In this document: piece by piece, positions 19,785 through 27,343 of the stretch | Layout: each line of letters opens with the position of its first letter | Numbering within the stretch: the first letter of the stretch is position 1 | NCBI GenBank assembly: GCA_902776415.1 | Contig: CACYPY010000003.1 | Location: forward strand, 1 to 64,000 | DNA length: 64,000 nucleotides | Source: an uncultured Ruminobacter sp. | GTDB taxonomy: Bacteria; Pseudomonadota; Gammaproteobacteria; Enterobacterales; Succinivibrionaceae | Reading direction: 5' to 3' | Translations under genes and position numbers: made by a program | The notes under the pieces: model-generated | Database searches by the model: none | What the model saw: only the letters and a program-made list of their open reading frames with translations | What the model was told of the DNA's origin: nothing

Positions 19785-20933
19785 ATGCCTAACAAGAGGA
19801 ACGTTGCCGGCCTGATGATGCTGTCCGGCGTTATGGTCATTGCCGGCCTGATGTCCGGTTGCCGTTCCAGTTATGTTAACAATGACATCAGACAGGCCAA
19901 CAACAAGTTCGCCTATCTGGACACCGTTCCGGTGGAGCGCCGGATGGTTCAGCCCGAAGGTACCACTCCCATCAGCTATTCCAGAAAATTCGATCTCCCG
20001 GCAATGAAATTTGACGATGTGCGCTCCGCCCTGGTGGGCAAGGCTGTGGATGTCCGGCCCCCGCAGAAGCTGATTCCGCTGAACAGCAACGTGGCCGTGG
20101 GACAGGACGGCGATATTGCCTACGTCTGGTTTTATCCCGACGAGGAAGGCAATGAAATTACCTCCAATGATCTTCTGGCCACACTTTTCAGAATGTTTAC
20201 CAGATCCGCCATCAGCGTGGATACCATCGATGCCATGAACAGCTTCATTCAGACCGACTGGTATGACGCCACGGAATTTGCCACCCCCTACAGTCCCGAG
20301 GCCATGGAAAAAGGTTTTCTTATCTACCGGCAGCGCTATGCCTTCGGCCTCAGAAAGAACACCGAAGGTGCTCCCGGGGTTTCCATTCAGCTTACCGACA
20401 ATATCATCGAACAGACTGACGGTACCGAACTCAAGGCCGGTCTTAACCGTTTCGAGCCTTCCAGGTTCACGGCTCTAATGGCCAACAGACTGATGTGGTC
20501 ATACAACCTGGATATGAAGAAAAAGCACAGCGGCGGCGAAAGCGCCTATGTGGCCATTGCTCTCGGCAGGGACAACAATGATCTGCCGTGCTGGCTGGTG
20601 GATGCCGGGTTCGATGACACCTACAAGGCTCTTGTGGATCTGCTTAAGGCTTACGAAATCAAGATTAAGGAATACTCCTCCACCTCCGGCGAGGTCACTA
20701 TCAAGTACAGCGAGCCGGATCCTGAATTCTGGGAATCCCAGGGAGTGGAATCCTGGGGACTGGAATCCGGGAAATATACCTTCAAGCTTGGCGTGTTCCA
20801 GGGTAAGACCTCCATCACCATGTATGACGACAAGAACAAGCCGGTAAACACCTCGGTTACCGCCAGAATGTACAGCGGATTCGCCTCATCTCTGAACGTG
20901 CAGTTTTATTTGAACCGCACCGCAGGAAAGTGA
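19785..20933 (+). CDS. bamC: Outer-membrane assembly lipoprotein BamC
   Basis: A 382-residue lipoprotein of the BAM complex, longer than E. coli BamC (344). The signal ends in a lipobox LMSGC with lipidated Cys26. The block VGKAVDVRPPQKLIPL matches the conserved VGKALDIRPP of BamC, and the later TDWYDATEF and YRQRYAFGL segments mirror the TDW and RGRYQISV features of the first helix-grip domain; a second such domain follows. The position directly upstream of purC is the conserved bamC-purC synteny. ATG 19785 is chosen because the lipobox is at the right distance and AAAGGA lies upstream; the long in-frame extension from 19467 would bury the signal peptide. Confidence 0.9.
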   Translation: MPNKRNVAGLMMLSGVMVIAGLMSGCRSSYVNNDIRQANNKFAYLDTVPVERRMVQPEGTTPISYSRKFDLPAMKFDDVRSALVGKAVDVRPPQKLIPLNSNVAVGQDGDIAYVWFYPDEEGNEITSNDLLATLFRMFTRSAISVDTIDAMNSFIQTDWYDATEFATPYSPEAMEKGFLIYRQRYAFGLRKNTEGAPGVSIQLTDNIIEQTDGTELKAGLNRFEPSRFTALMANRLMWSYNLDMKKKHSGGESAYVAIALGRDNNDLPCWLVDAGFDDTYKALVDLLKAYEIKIKEYSSTSGEVTIKYSEPDPEFWESQGVESWGLESGKYTFKLGVFQGKTSITMYDDKNKPVNTSVTARMYSGFASSLNVQFYLNRTAGK

Positions 20934-21011
20934 TACCGCTCACTTATTTTGTGGTACAATGCAGAACATTAACCAATACCTCATTTCGAGTAATTTTCGG
21001 GAGTTTTTCAA

Positions 21012-21728
21012 ATGGTTGAAAAGAAAGAAGAGCTTTATCGTGGTAAGGCAAAAACTGTTTATGCCACTAACGATCCAAAGCGTTTAATCATCACTTTCAG
21101 AGATGATACCTCTGCATTCGACGGCCTTAAGATCGAGCAGCTCGCCCGTAAAGGTAAGACCAACAACAAGTTCAACTACTTCATCATGAAGAAGCTCGAA
21201 GAAGCCGGTGTTCCTACCCAGATTGAAGAACTTCTCAACGACAACGAAATTCTGGTAAAGAAGCTCGAAATGGTTCCTGTGGAGTGCGTTGTACGCAACG
21301 TCACCGCCGGCTCCATCTGCAAGCGTCTTGGCGTACAGCAGGGCCTGGAGCTCAAGGTTCCCACCTTTGAGTTCTTCCTGAAGAATGACGCTCTCCATGA
21401 TCCCATGGTTAATGATTCCCATATCATTTCCTTCGGCTGGGGCACCCAGGAGCAGATCGATGAAATGAAGGCTCTCAGCCTTAAGATTAACGATGTTCTC
21501 AAGAAACTGTTTGACGATGCCGGCCTGATTCTCGTTGACTACAAGCTTGAGTTCGGTCTCTATGACGGTAAGCTGGTTCTGGGCGACGAATTCTCCCCGG
21601 ACGGCTGCCGTCTCTGGGACAAGAACACCAAGGAATCCCTGGACAAGGATCGTTTCCGCAAGGATCTCGGCGGTGTTATCGAGGCATACGAGGAAGTTGC
21701 CCGTCGCATCGGCTGTCCTCTTGACTAA
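21012..21728 (+). CDS. purC: Phosphoribosylaminoimidazole-succinocarboxamide synthase
   Basis: A 238-residue enzyme (E. coli 237) that joins aspartate to CAIR in an ATP-dependent step of purine synthesis. Hallmarks include the N-terminal [14 protein letters not shown]-grasp segment, [13 protein letters not shown] and [12 protein letters not shown]. Strongly biased codons (CGT, GTT, AAG) resemble those of gdhA and point to high expression. A TACAAT -10-like element lies near 20955. The end of the gene overlaps a consensus promoter at 21721 that reads towards tRNA-Thr. Confidence 0.97.
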   Translation: MVEKKEELYRGKAKTVYATNDPKRLIITFRDDTSAFDGLKIEQLARKGKTNNKFNYFIMKKLEEAGVPTQIEELLNDNEILVKKLEMVPVECVVRNVTAGSICKRLGVQQGLELKVPTFEFFLKNDALHDPMVNDSHIISFGWGTQEQIDEMKALSLKINDVLKKLFDDAGLILVDYKLEFGLYDGKLVLGDEFSPDGCRLWDKNTKESLDKDRFRKDLGGVIEAYEEVARRIGCPLD

Positions 21729-21748
21729 TTGCGGCGTTGTGGTATAAT
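21721..21748 (+). promoter_or_regulatory. Promoter overlapping the end of purC, towards tRNA-Thr
   Basis: TTGACT (21721-21726, inside the last purC codons) and a perfect TATAAT (21743-21748) are 16 bases apart. The predicted start is near 21755, upstream of the terminator-like hairpin at 21763 and about 65 bases before the tRNA. Confidence 0.6.
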
Positions 21749-21762
21749 CCACCACCGTTCGG

Positions 21763-21792
21763 GAAACCGCCTGTTTGTGGCGGTTTCTTTTG
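21763..21792 (+). terminator. Intrinsic terminator-like hairpin after purC
   Basis: A perfect 9-bp stem GAAACCGCC (21763-21771) and GGCGGTTTC (21779-21787) with a 7-base loop, followed by TTTTGT. It would end purC transcription, but also lies in the leader of the tRNA-Thr transcript. Confidence 0.7.
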
Positions 21793-21819
21793 TCAGAAGT
21801 TCCTTCTTTATTTCAGAAC

Positions 21820-21895
21820 GCCACTTTAGCTCAGTCGGTAGAGCAGCTGTTTCGTAAACAGTTGGTCGCAGGTTCGATTCCTGTAAGTGGCACCA
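21820..21895 (+). tRNA. tRNA-Thr, anticodon CGT
   Basis: A 76-base cloverleaf with an encoded CCA end. The acceptor arms GCCACTT and AAGTGGC pair fully, the D-arm contains AGCTCAGTCGGTAGAGC, the anticodon loop TTCGTAA gives CGT (reads ACG threonine codons), and the T-arm has GGTTCGATTCC. An AT-rich, gene-poor stretch with a fic gene begins immediately downstream. I did not find a second copy of the tRNA 3' end at the far side of that stretch. Confidence 0.97.
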
Positions 21896-22648
21896 TCCAT
21901 CATTCTCAATACACCCAAAACCTTGACATTAAAGCTTTCAGAACCCAAAATTACCCCTGATTTTGTGATTCCAGCACCCTTTTTTCAGCAGATTTGGGGT
22001 TTTTCAGGAGTCTGAAAATGGGGTCGAATTTTTTGGGTTCTTCGGAAATTTCTGTAGGCGGTTAATTTTTACCCAATGCGATATACCCGGTATCAAGCAG
22101 GGTTCTGGATCAGTTTGAAGAATCGAAAGTTATTGATTAATGAGGGAAGCCGCCTGCGGCGCCTTCCTGTTAATGATTGAAGGGGATTCTCCCCTTCCCC
22201 CCTTGTACTGCCCTGTGCAGAAATATTATGAGGATTAGAACCAGCAAAGATAAGAGTACTGGTTACGGGGGCCTTGATGAAGAGTATTTCTTCCTGAAGA
22301 TTATGGACGTTTCTTGCCATGACCATGCTCAAAAATGAATCATTCCTACAGGAATTTCCTTTGAGCAGGCTCCGGCCCCCTTGTCCATGAGGCCACAGGC
22401 AACTCGAGTTTTATAAAAGAAGATCGAACTCTATTTCTTTTCTGTTTTTGTAAGGTGCATCAGCTGCTTGAATTTCTCCGTCTCGTGTTTACATTCGTTT
22501 TCGCTCATTCCGTTTTTATATCGCTCATGAGGGTGTGCTTCGTAGTACTCTTCCATGAAAACAACGGCCCAGTAGTTAAACTGGGTGGTGGGAGACCGTT
22601 TATACGAAACTGATGAGAAAAACCGCGGAAATCCGCATTCTCGAGCTG
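21896..22648. other. AT-rich gene-poor stretch downstream of tRNA-Thr
   Basis: No convincing complete gene. It contains a short open fragment at 22066-22140 whose end resembles another fragment at 60622-60710, an imperfect GC-rich inverted repeat near 22143-22166, and a minus-strand open stretch (22431-22556, 41 codons, protein-like composition with EYYEAHPHERYKNG but no ribosome binding site). The base composition and debris-like content suggest decayed accessory DNA. Confidence 0.5.
22066..22140 (+). pseudogene. Short gene-end fragment, paired with 60622-60710
   Basis: Open frame without a start that ends in SRVLDQFEESKVID and a stop. The same spacing of residues appears in KRWLKKFKESKISD at 60640-60690. 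The parent family is not recognised; a decayed mobile-element or accessory gene is possible. Confidence 0.3.
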
Positions 22649-23695
22649 TTAAAGTTTAACATATCTCGTTGATCTTCCAGTTCCCACTTTCCGGATCTGA
22701 CCTTCCCGAACCAGCTGACCCAGAACTGCCTCAATGGTCGTTGCACTGACATCCGGAAGAATCTTTCCGATATCAGCCTTTGAGATTGGTGTAAGACTGT
22801 TCAGAACAGTCGCCTCTACTCTTGCCTGTTTCGTGACTCTCTTGCTGCCTATGACCGCAAAGCGTTTATCCAGCTCCTTGTAGCACATATACAGCGTTGT
22901 CAAAAACTCCATGATGAATGCAGAGTAATCGCTCTGGTTTTCATGCCATCCATTGGAGGATTGCTTCAGGGCATCGTAGTAATTTCCCTTCCTGAGGTTG
23001 ATCTGTTCCTCAAAGGAGATGTATTTCCCGACATCAAATCCATTCCTGTACAGAAGCAGGAGGGAAAGCAGACGTGAGATTCTCCCGTTACCATCCCTGA
23101 ACGGATGTATGCAAAGGAAATCCAGTACTGCACAGGGGACCAGAAGAAGCTGATTGATATTAGGATTGTCCCTTGCCTCCTGATACGCGAGAATCATTTG
23201 CTCCATCTCATCCGGAGTATCTAAGGCAGATGTCGGATGGAAGCGAACTCTTCTCCGCCCATACTGATCCTCTTCAATGATGTCATTATCAGTTTCTTTG
23301 TATTTTCCGGCGTAAGAATACCCGGCAATGTTCATCATGATTGCATGAAGCCGGATGATATCTGCCTGGCGCAAATCCATATCAGCGTAGCTCGTATGAA
23401 CAACAGCAAGGGCATCCCTGTATCCCGCAATTTCCTGCTCACTGTGATTTAGCGGCTCACTGTTTCCATTCACGATTTCATTGATGCGATCATCTGTTGT
23501 CACTATTCCTTCAATTGCATTTGAACTCTTTACAGACTGAACTTTCGCAATCGCCACCAGCCCGGAAAAAACATCTGCAAACCGATCCTTTCTCGACCAC
23601 GACACCGCACGAAGCGTGTAAATATCTGATGTGATATTCAGTAGGCCCGCAGGAAGCATTCCGTTTTCCAGGAATGAATAGTCAAATCTGTGCAT
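22649..23695 (-). CDS. Fic-family adenylyltransferase, class II, with C-terminal winged helix
   Basis: A 348-residue Fic protein. The core motif HPFRDGNGR (His197 to Arg205) is intact, so AMP (or another nucleotide) transfer to a protein hydroxyl is expected. An N-terminal inhibitory motif SNAIEG (Ser58, Glu62, Gly63) defines class II, in which Glu blocks the ATP site until relieved. The C-terminal about 70 residues (SKADIGKILPDVSATTIEAVLGQLVREG...) form a winged helix-turn-helix, common in this architecture. ATG 23695 is preceded by AAGGAG at eight bases; an in-frame extension to 23983 has no support. Three regular inverted repeats lie just upstream, consistent with autoregulation by the wHTH domain. 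Located in the AT-rich stretch after tRNA-Thr, with no partner antitoxin gene visible. Confidence 0.88.
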   Translation of the reverse strand: MHRFDYSFLENGMLPAGLLNITSDIYTLRAVSWSRKDRFADVFSGLVAIAKVQSVKSSNAIEGIVTTDDRINEIVNGNSEPLNHSEQEIAGYRDALAVVHTSYADMDLRQADIIRLHAIMMNIAGYSYAGKYKETDNDIIEEDQYGRRRVRFHPTSALDTPDEMEQMILAYQEARDNPNINQLLLVPCAVLDFLCIHPFRDGNGRISRLLSLLLLYRNGFDVGKYISFEEQINLRKGNYYDALKQSSNGWHENQSDYSAFIMEFLTTLYMCYKELDKRFAVIGSKRVTKQARVEATVLNSLTPISKADIGKILPDVSATTIEAVLGQLVREGQIRKVGTGRSTRYVKL

Positions 23696-23711
23696 GGTAC
23701 AAACTCCTTTT

Positions 23712-23828
23712 TGCATAAAATAATAGATCTTTTTATGCAGAAAATCAACTACTATCTGCATTAAGCAGTGTCTGTTTTTATGCATATAAAACATTGCTTC
23801 TGCATAAAGGCTGATTGTATTTAATGCA
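23712..23828. promoter_or_regulatory. Triple operator upstream of fic
   Basis: Three inverted repeats of the form TGCATWAA-N12-TTWATGCA at 23712-23739, 23757-23784 and 23801-23828. The half-site spacing is exactly 12 bases in all three, and starts are 45 and 44 bases apart. The inner 12 bases are not conserved, as expected for a dimer gripping the outer half-sites. The first repeat begins one base upstream of the fic Shine-Dalgarno region. Confidence 0.75.
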
Positions 23829-24862
23829 GATGAACTCAAATCCAGCCTCATCCGGGGCTCTCCCTCGCACCCAGGTCCGGTCCTACCCCCCGGGCTCTCC
23901 ATTCCACCAGGGCCAGTCAGACAAGGTTCCCAAGATGTCAGAGAGGATTCCTTATAAGTCAGATTGAGTTCCAAAACTGTCAAAAAAAGTACTTGAAAAA
24001 GGAATCAGTTTACAGTGCTCTTGAATGCTCGGACATGTTTTTTTGCAATACTCATACAGTTCTTTAGCTCTTTCATTAGGAGATTTGACACCAAATATGA
24101 GTCCGGTGCAAAAAGTCGATTTCTGCCTTAGTCCGATACAACGAAGCCTTTAAAATAGCCATCCGTTTTTGGCAAAAATGGTGTTTTTGGACTTTCTTCT
24201 AAGATTTTCTGTGCCAGTGTATCCTTAGATTTCCTTATGCCTTGGTACCGGAATTTGCTTCTTTCCCTTAACCTAGATTTCGTGAAACGGATCGGCTTCA
24301 TAACGAGCTGACCAGGAAGAATACAATCCTGAATAACGACGGCACCACCTGCGGGCTGCCCAGCGGCAAAACTCCAATTGGCAAGGAAAAACCGAACCCA
24401 AGAAAGCACAACAACTTACGACAGAAAAGCGACAGGAAAAATGACGGTCAGCCGGTATCTCTTTGTCATCTCAGCAGAACATTCCAGCAATTCCCTTGAT
24501 GCTCCCACCCCCTGTTAATCTCCGAAAATCCCCCGAAACTCGAGGTTGCCACACGTATAATGGATCGGCTTCCATAGTCTTTTTCTTGATGAAAACTCCG
24601 ACAGATAATATAATTTCGGAAATACTTGGGGCTTTCCGGAGATTTTCCGAAACAGCTTCAAAAGAGATCCTGAGCCGTAACGCAGTTTTAGCTGCCCGGG
24701 TTTTCGGCAATACCTCCAGGCAGACGTCATGCAATCCTCGGAAACAGCGTTCTGCCACAAAAGCAGATCCCCGACAGAAGCAATCGCTGCCGCCGGACTG
24801 CCGGATCCGAAGCATTTTACCGGCTGCGGTTATGATTTTTACTAAAGAGAGTACGACAAAAT
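23829..24862. other. Gene-free stretch between fic and the maoP-like gene
   Basis: About 1 kb with no ORF that has a convincing start, ribosome binding site or recognisable product. Candidate frames (minus 24128-24409, both strands 24463-24873) lack these. A TATAAT-like hexamer lies near 24607. Composition changes from AT-rich to the genome's usual GC towards 24.6 kb, which may mark the end of the accessory stretch. Confidence 0.45.
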
Positions 24863-25201
24863 ATGAGCTTTGAATCAGAAAAGTCCTTCAGCGACTTTAC
24901 CAATTTTCCCCGCGGAATCCGCAGAAGCGGACGCTTTTCTGTAAAGGAATCTGAGCTTCTTGAAGAATTCGGTACCGCCATGATGGAAATCTACAAGGGC
25001 GAAAGAAAACCCAAAGACAGCGTCGAGAAGGAATTTCTGGCCCAGATCCGCAGCAGCAGCATTCCCACGGATCTTTACGCCAAGGTATTCAAGAAGTACC
25101 TGAAGGAAATCAGCCCGCGGAAGACTCATGATCTTACTGCCTCCGGCGGAGATGAGGAAGGAGACGGATCCTACGATTCCGGGGATGATTCCATCGAATA
25201 G
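24863..25201 (+). CDS. maoP: DUF413/MaoP (YifE)-like protein
   Basis: A 112-residue protein resembling E. coli MaoP/YifE (112 residues), which acts with the maoS site in organising the Ori macrodomain. Shared features are an N-terminal FPRGIRRSGRFSVKESELLEEFG (compare [23 protein letters not shown] in E. coli), a following RKPKDSVEKEFLA segment, and an acidic C-terminal tail. The match is by eye and strong in the N-terminal half. A terminator follows at 25233. Confidence 0.75.
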   Translation: MSFESEKSFSDFTNFPRGIRRSGRFSVKESELLEEFGTAMMEIYKGERKPKDSVEKEFLAQIRSSSIPTDLYAKVFKKYLKEISPRKTHDLTASGGDEEGDGSYDSGDDSIE

Positions 25202-25232
25202 CATCTGAATATAAGCAGTTTTTGAGGAGGGA

Positions 25233-25265
25233 GGGAGACTGCCGCGGCGTCTCCCTTCTTGTTTT
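25233..25265 (+). terminator. Terminator after maoP-like gene
   Basis: GGGAGAC (25233-25239) pairs with GTCTCCC (25249-25255), with further GC pairing inside, followed by TTCTTGTTTT. The remaining gap to argA (25266-25524) holds no gene that I can support. Confidence 0.65.
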
Positions 25266-25524
25266 CCGCATTTCTCAGAAATGAACCCTGTCCTCCCGGT
25301 AAACACGCTCAGAAAACTTCCCGGCCTCCTTCCTGCCGGCATCATGACGGGGATTTCCCGTCCTCTCGGAACGTCTCTTCGGACCTTCACCGTTATTAAT
25401 GGCAAAAGGCTCAAAAATTCTGACACTGATCTCAAATTATCTTACAATAGGCAGAACCTGAAAGGCATATGTCTTTCTTGCGGAGTTGTCCTTATTTTTT
25501 CCCTCATTTTTAAGGAACATGAAC

Positions 25525-26853
25525 ATGAGAGTTAACAATGACAGCCTGGTGGAGGCATTCAGACACAGTGCCCCGTATCTCAAGCATCACAGAGGTGCCA
25601 CCACGGTGGTTCTTCTTCCGGGATCGGTTCTTGCCAGCTCCCAGATCGACAACATTATCAGCGATCTTGCCCTGATTCAGAGTCTCGGCATGAAGCTGGT
25701 ACTGGTGTTCGGAGCCAAGGAGCAGATTGACGAGGAACTGGCCAGGGAAAAAATCGAGACGCGTTTTCACAAGCGCATCCGCATTACCGATGACAAAACC
25801 TTCGCCGTTATCAAAAAAGTCTGCGGCATCATGTCCATCGATCTGACCACCAAGCTTTCCATGGGACTTATCAACACCCCGATGCAGGGAAGCCGTCTCA
25901 ATGTGGTTTCCGGAAATTACGTAACCGCCAGGCCTCTCGGCGTTGTGGACGGCATTGACTATATGCACAGCGGCATGGTCAGACGGGTGGACGGGGAAAA
26001 TATCAGAAGAGAACTGGACAACAATTCCGTGGTGCTCATCGCTCCTGTGGGATATTCCATTGCCGGCGAAACCTTCTGCATCAACAGTGAACAGATAGCA
26101 GCCTCCGTTGCCGTGGCCATAAAAGCCAACAAGCTCATCACCTACTGCTCTGACGAAGAACTTATCAGAGACAAAAACGGCGATGTGATTGCCGAAATGT
26201 TCCCCAGCGATGCCGAAAAGTATCTCGAGAAGATCGATCCGGAAACCCACAATTCCACCTGCCGCTACTTAAGCGCCGCCATTGAATCCAGCAAGGAAGG
26301 CGTGGAACGGTGTCATCTGGTATCCTACGAGCAGAACGGCGCGCTGATCCAGGAGCTCTTCACCAGAGACGGTATCGGCACCCAAATCGTCCGGGAAAGC
26401 GCCGAAACGGTCTGCCGGGCCACCATCAACGACATTCCGTCCCTTATGGAGCTTATCAGGCCTTTGGAGGAGCAGGGAATTCTGGTGCATCGCAGCCGGG
26501 AAAACCTGGAAATGGACATCGATCACTATGTCATTATCAAACGGGACGGCATGGTTATCGCGTCGGCAGCCATCTACTGCTATCCGGAGGAAAAAAAGGC
26601 CGAGCTGGCCTGCGTGGCCATAAACCCGAACTACCGGGGATCCAACCGCGGCATCGTGCTTATAAACAAAATCGAAGAACTGGCCCGGGAACAGGGAATG
26701 GAATACCTCTTCGTTCTCACCACGAGATCCGCGCACTTCTTCCTGGAAAAGGGCTTCGTGTCCGGCAATATCGAGGATCTGCCGAAAGAAAAGCAGGAGC
26801 ATTACAACTACAAGAGAATGTCCAAGATTTTCTTCAGAAAGATCAATTACTGA
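25525..26853 (+). CDS. argA: Amino-acid N-acetyltransferase (N-acetylglutamate synthase)
   Basis: A 442-residue enzyme (E. coli 443) acetylating glutamate, the first step of arginine synthesis. The N-terminal amino-acid-kinase-like domain (about 1-280, allosteric arginine site in relatives) is followed by a GNAT acetyltransferase domain (about 295-442; ACVAINPNYRGSNRGIVLINKIEE is the acetyl-CoA loop). ATG 25525 is eight bases from AAGGA; the in-frame ATG at 25519 is too close to it and the codon at 25486 has no support. Confidence 0.95.
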   Translation: MRVNNDSLVEAFRHSAPYLKHHRGATTVVLLPGSVLASSQIDNIISDLALIQSLGMKLVLVFGAKEQIDEELAREKIETRFHKRIRITDDKTFAVIKKVCGIMSIDLTTKLSMGLINTPMQGSRLNVVSGNYVTARPLGVVDGIDYMHSGMVRRVDGENIRRELDNNSVVLIAPVGYSIAGETFCINSEQIAASVAVAIKANKLITYCSDEELIRDKNGDVIAEMFPSDAEKYLEKIDPETHNSTCRYLSAAIESSKEGVERCHLVSYEQNGALIQELFTRDGIGTQIVRESAETVCRATINDIPSLMELIRPLEEQGILVHRSRENLEMDIDHYVIIKRDGMVIASAAIYCYPEEKKAELACVAINPNYRGSNRGIVLINKIEELAREQGMEYLFVLTTRSAHFFLEKGFVSGNIEDLPKEKQEHYNYKRMSKIFFRKINY

Positions 26854-26889
26854 TCGTTTTTGTCATATACATGAACATATACATGAAAA

Positions 26890-26912
26890 AGGAGCCCGGG
26901 CTCCTTTTTTTT
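26890..26912 (+). terminator. Terminator after argA
   Basis: AGGAGCCCGGGCTCCT followed by T7. Just upstream is a perfect tandem 12-base repeat (catatacatgaa twice, from about 26863). Confidence 0.8.
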
Positions 26913-27050
26913 GCACAGGGGGCTGTATTTCCCTGACTGCGGAACCCCGTTGTTCACGTGGCAGTTCACACATAACTTCCGGCAAACACCCACAAATTCA
27001 GACACACTGCCACGTTTCCAAAATCTTTAAATTGTGAGCTGTCTCAGGTA

Positions 27051-27079
27051 TTGACAAAAATCCCCTAAAAAGGTATTTT
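27051..27079 (+). promoter_or_regulatory. Promoter of the lysC leader
   Basis: TTGACA (27051-27056), 17 bases, TATTTT (27074-27079). The predicted start near 27086 is 15 bases before the riboswitch P1 stem. Confidence 0.65.
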
Positions 27080-27100
27080 GCTAACCAATTCTTACTTGAA

Positions 27101-27262
27101 CCAGAAGAGGCGCTTTTCTTAGGTATCCGGCATCACGGGAATTCCAGTTCGGCCGGAGAGGGAATGAAAAGCCGAGGCGGCAACACTGCTGGAACACGGT
27201 GCGGCTGTCGGCCATGAAGGCTGAATCCTTCAGGCTGTCACACTAAGGTGAAGGGCTTCTGG
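27101..27262 (+). promoter_or_regulatory. Lysine riboswitch (L box) in the lysC leader
   Basis: Closing stem CCAGAAG (27101-27107) pairs with CTTCTGG (27256-27262). Inside are conserved L-box elements: AGAGGCGC directly after P1, GCCGAGGCGGCAAC, and GGCTGAATCC...GGCTGTCAC near 27220-27240, arranged as in the E. coli lysC riboswitch. Lysine binding should lower lysC expression. Downstream, GGCGG (near 27261) can pair with CCGCC (near 27281) before a short T-run, a possible weak terminator; sequestering of the AGGAG at about 27332 is the alternative. The 490-base gap 26854-27343 is explained by terminator, promoter and riboswitch. Confidence 0.9.
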
Positions 27263-27343
27263 CGGATATCAGTATTCCCCGCCTCCAAATCTTTTTCCTT
27301 AGGTAACTCAAACAAAAACCACTTATCTTATCAGGAGATTTAA

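Noticed and set aside
22093-22332. 79-codon minus-strand open frame with an Arg run
   Set aside because: No ribosome binding site. The Arg run comes from the GC-rich inverted repeat; looks like debris.
24128-24873. Several 80-136-codon open frames before the maoP-like gene
   Set aside because: Overlap one another on both strands, with no ribosome binding site and no family resemblance.
26863-26887. Perfect 12-base tandem repeat catatacatgaa
   Set aside because: Only two units, just after the argA stop. Could be slippage; no functional hint.
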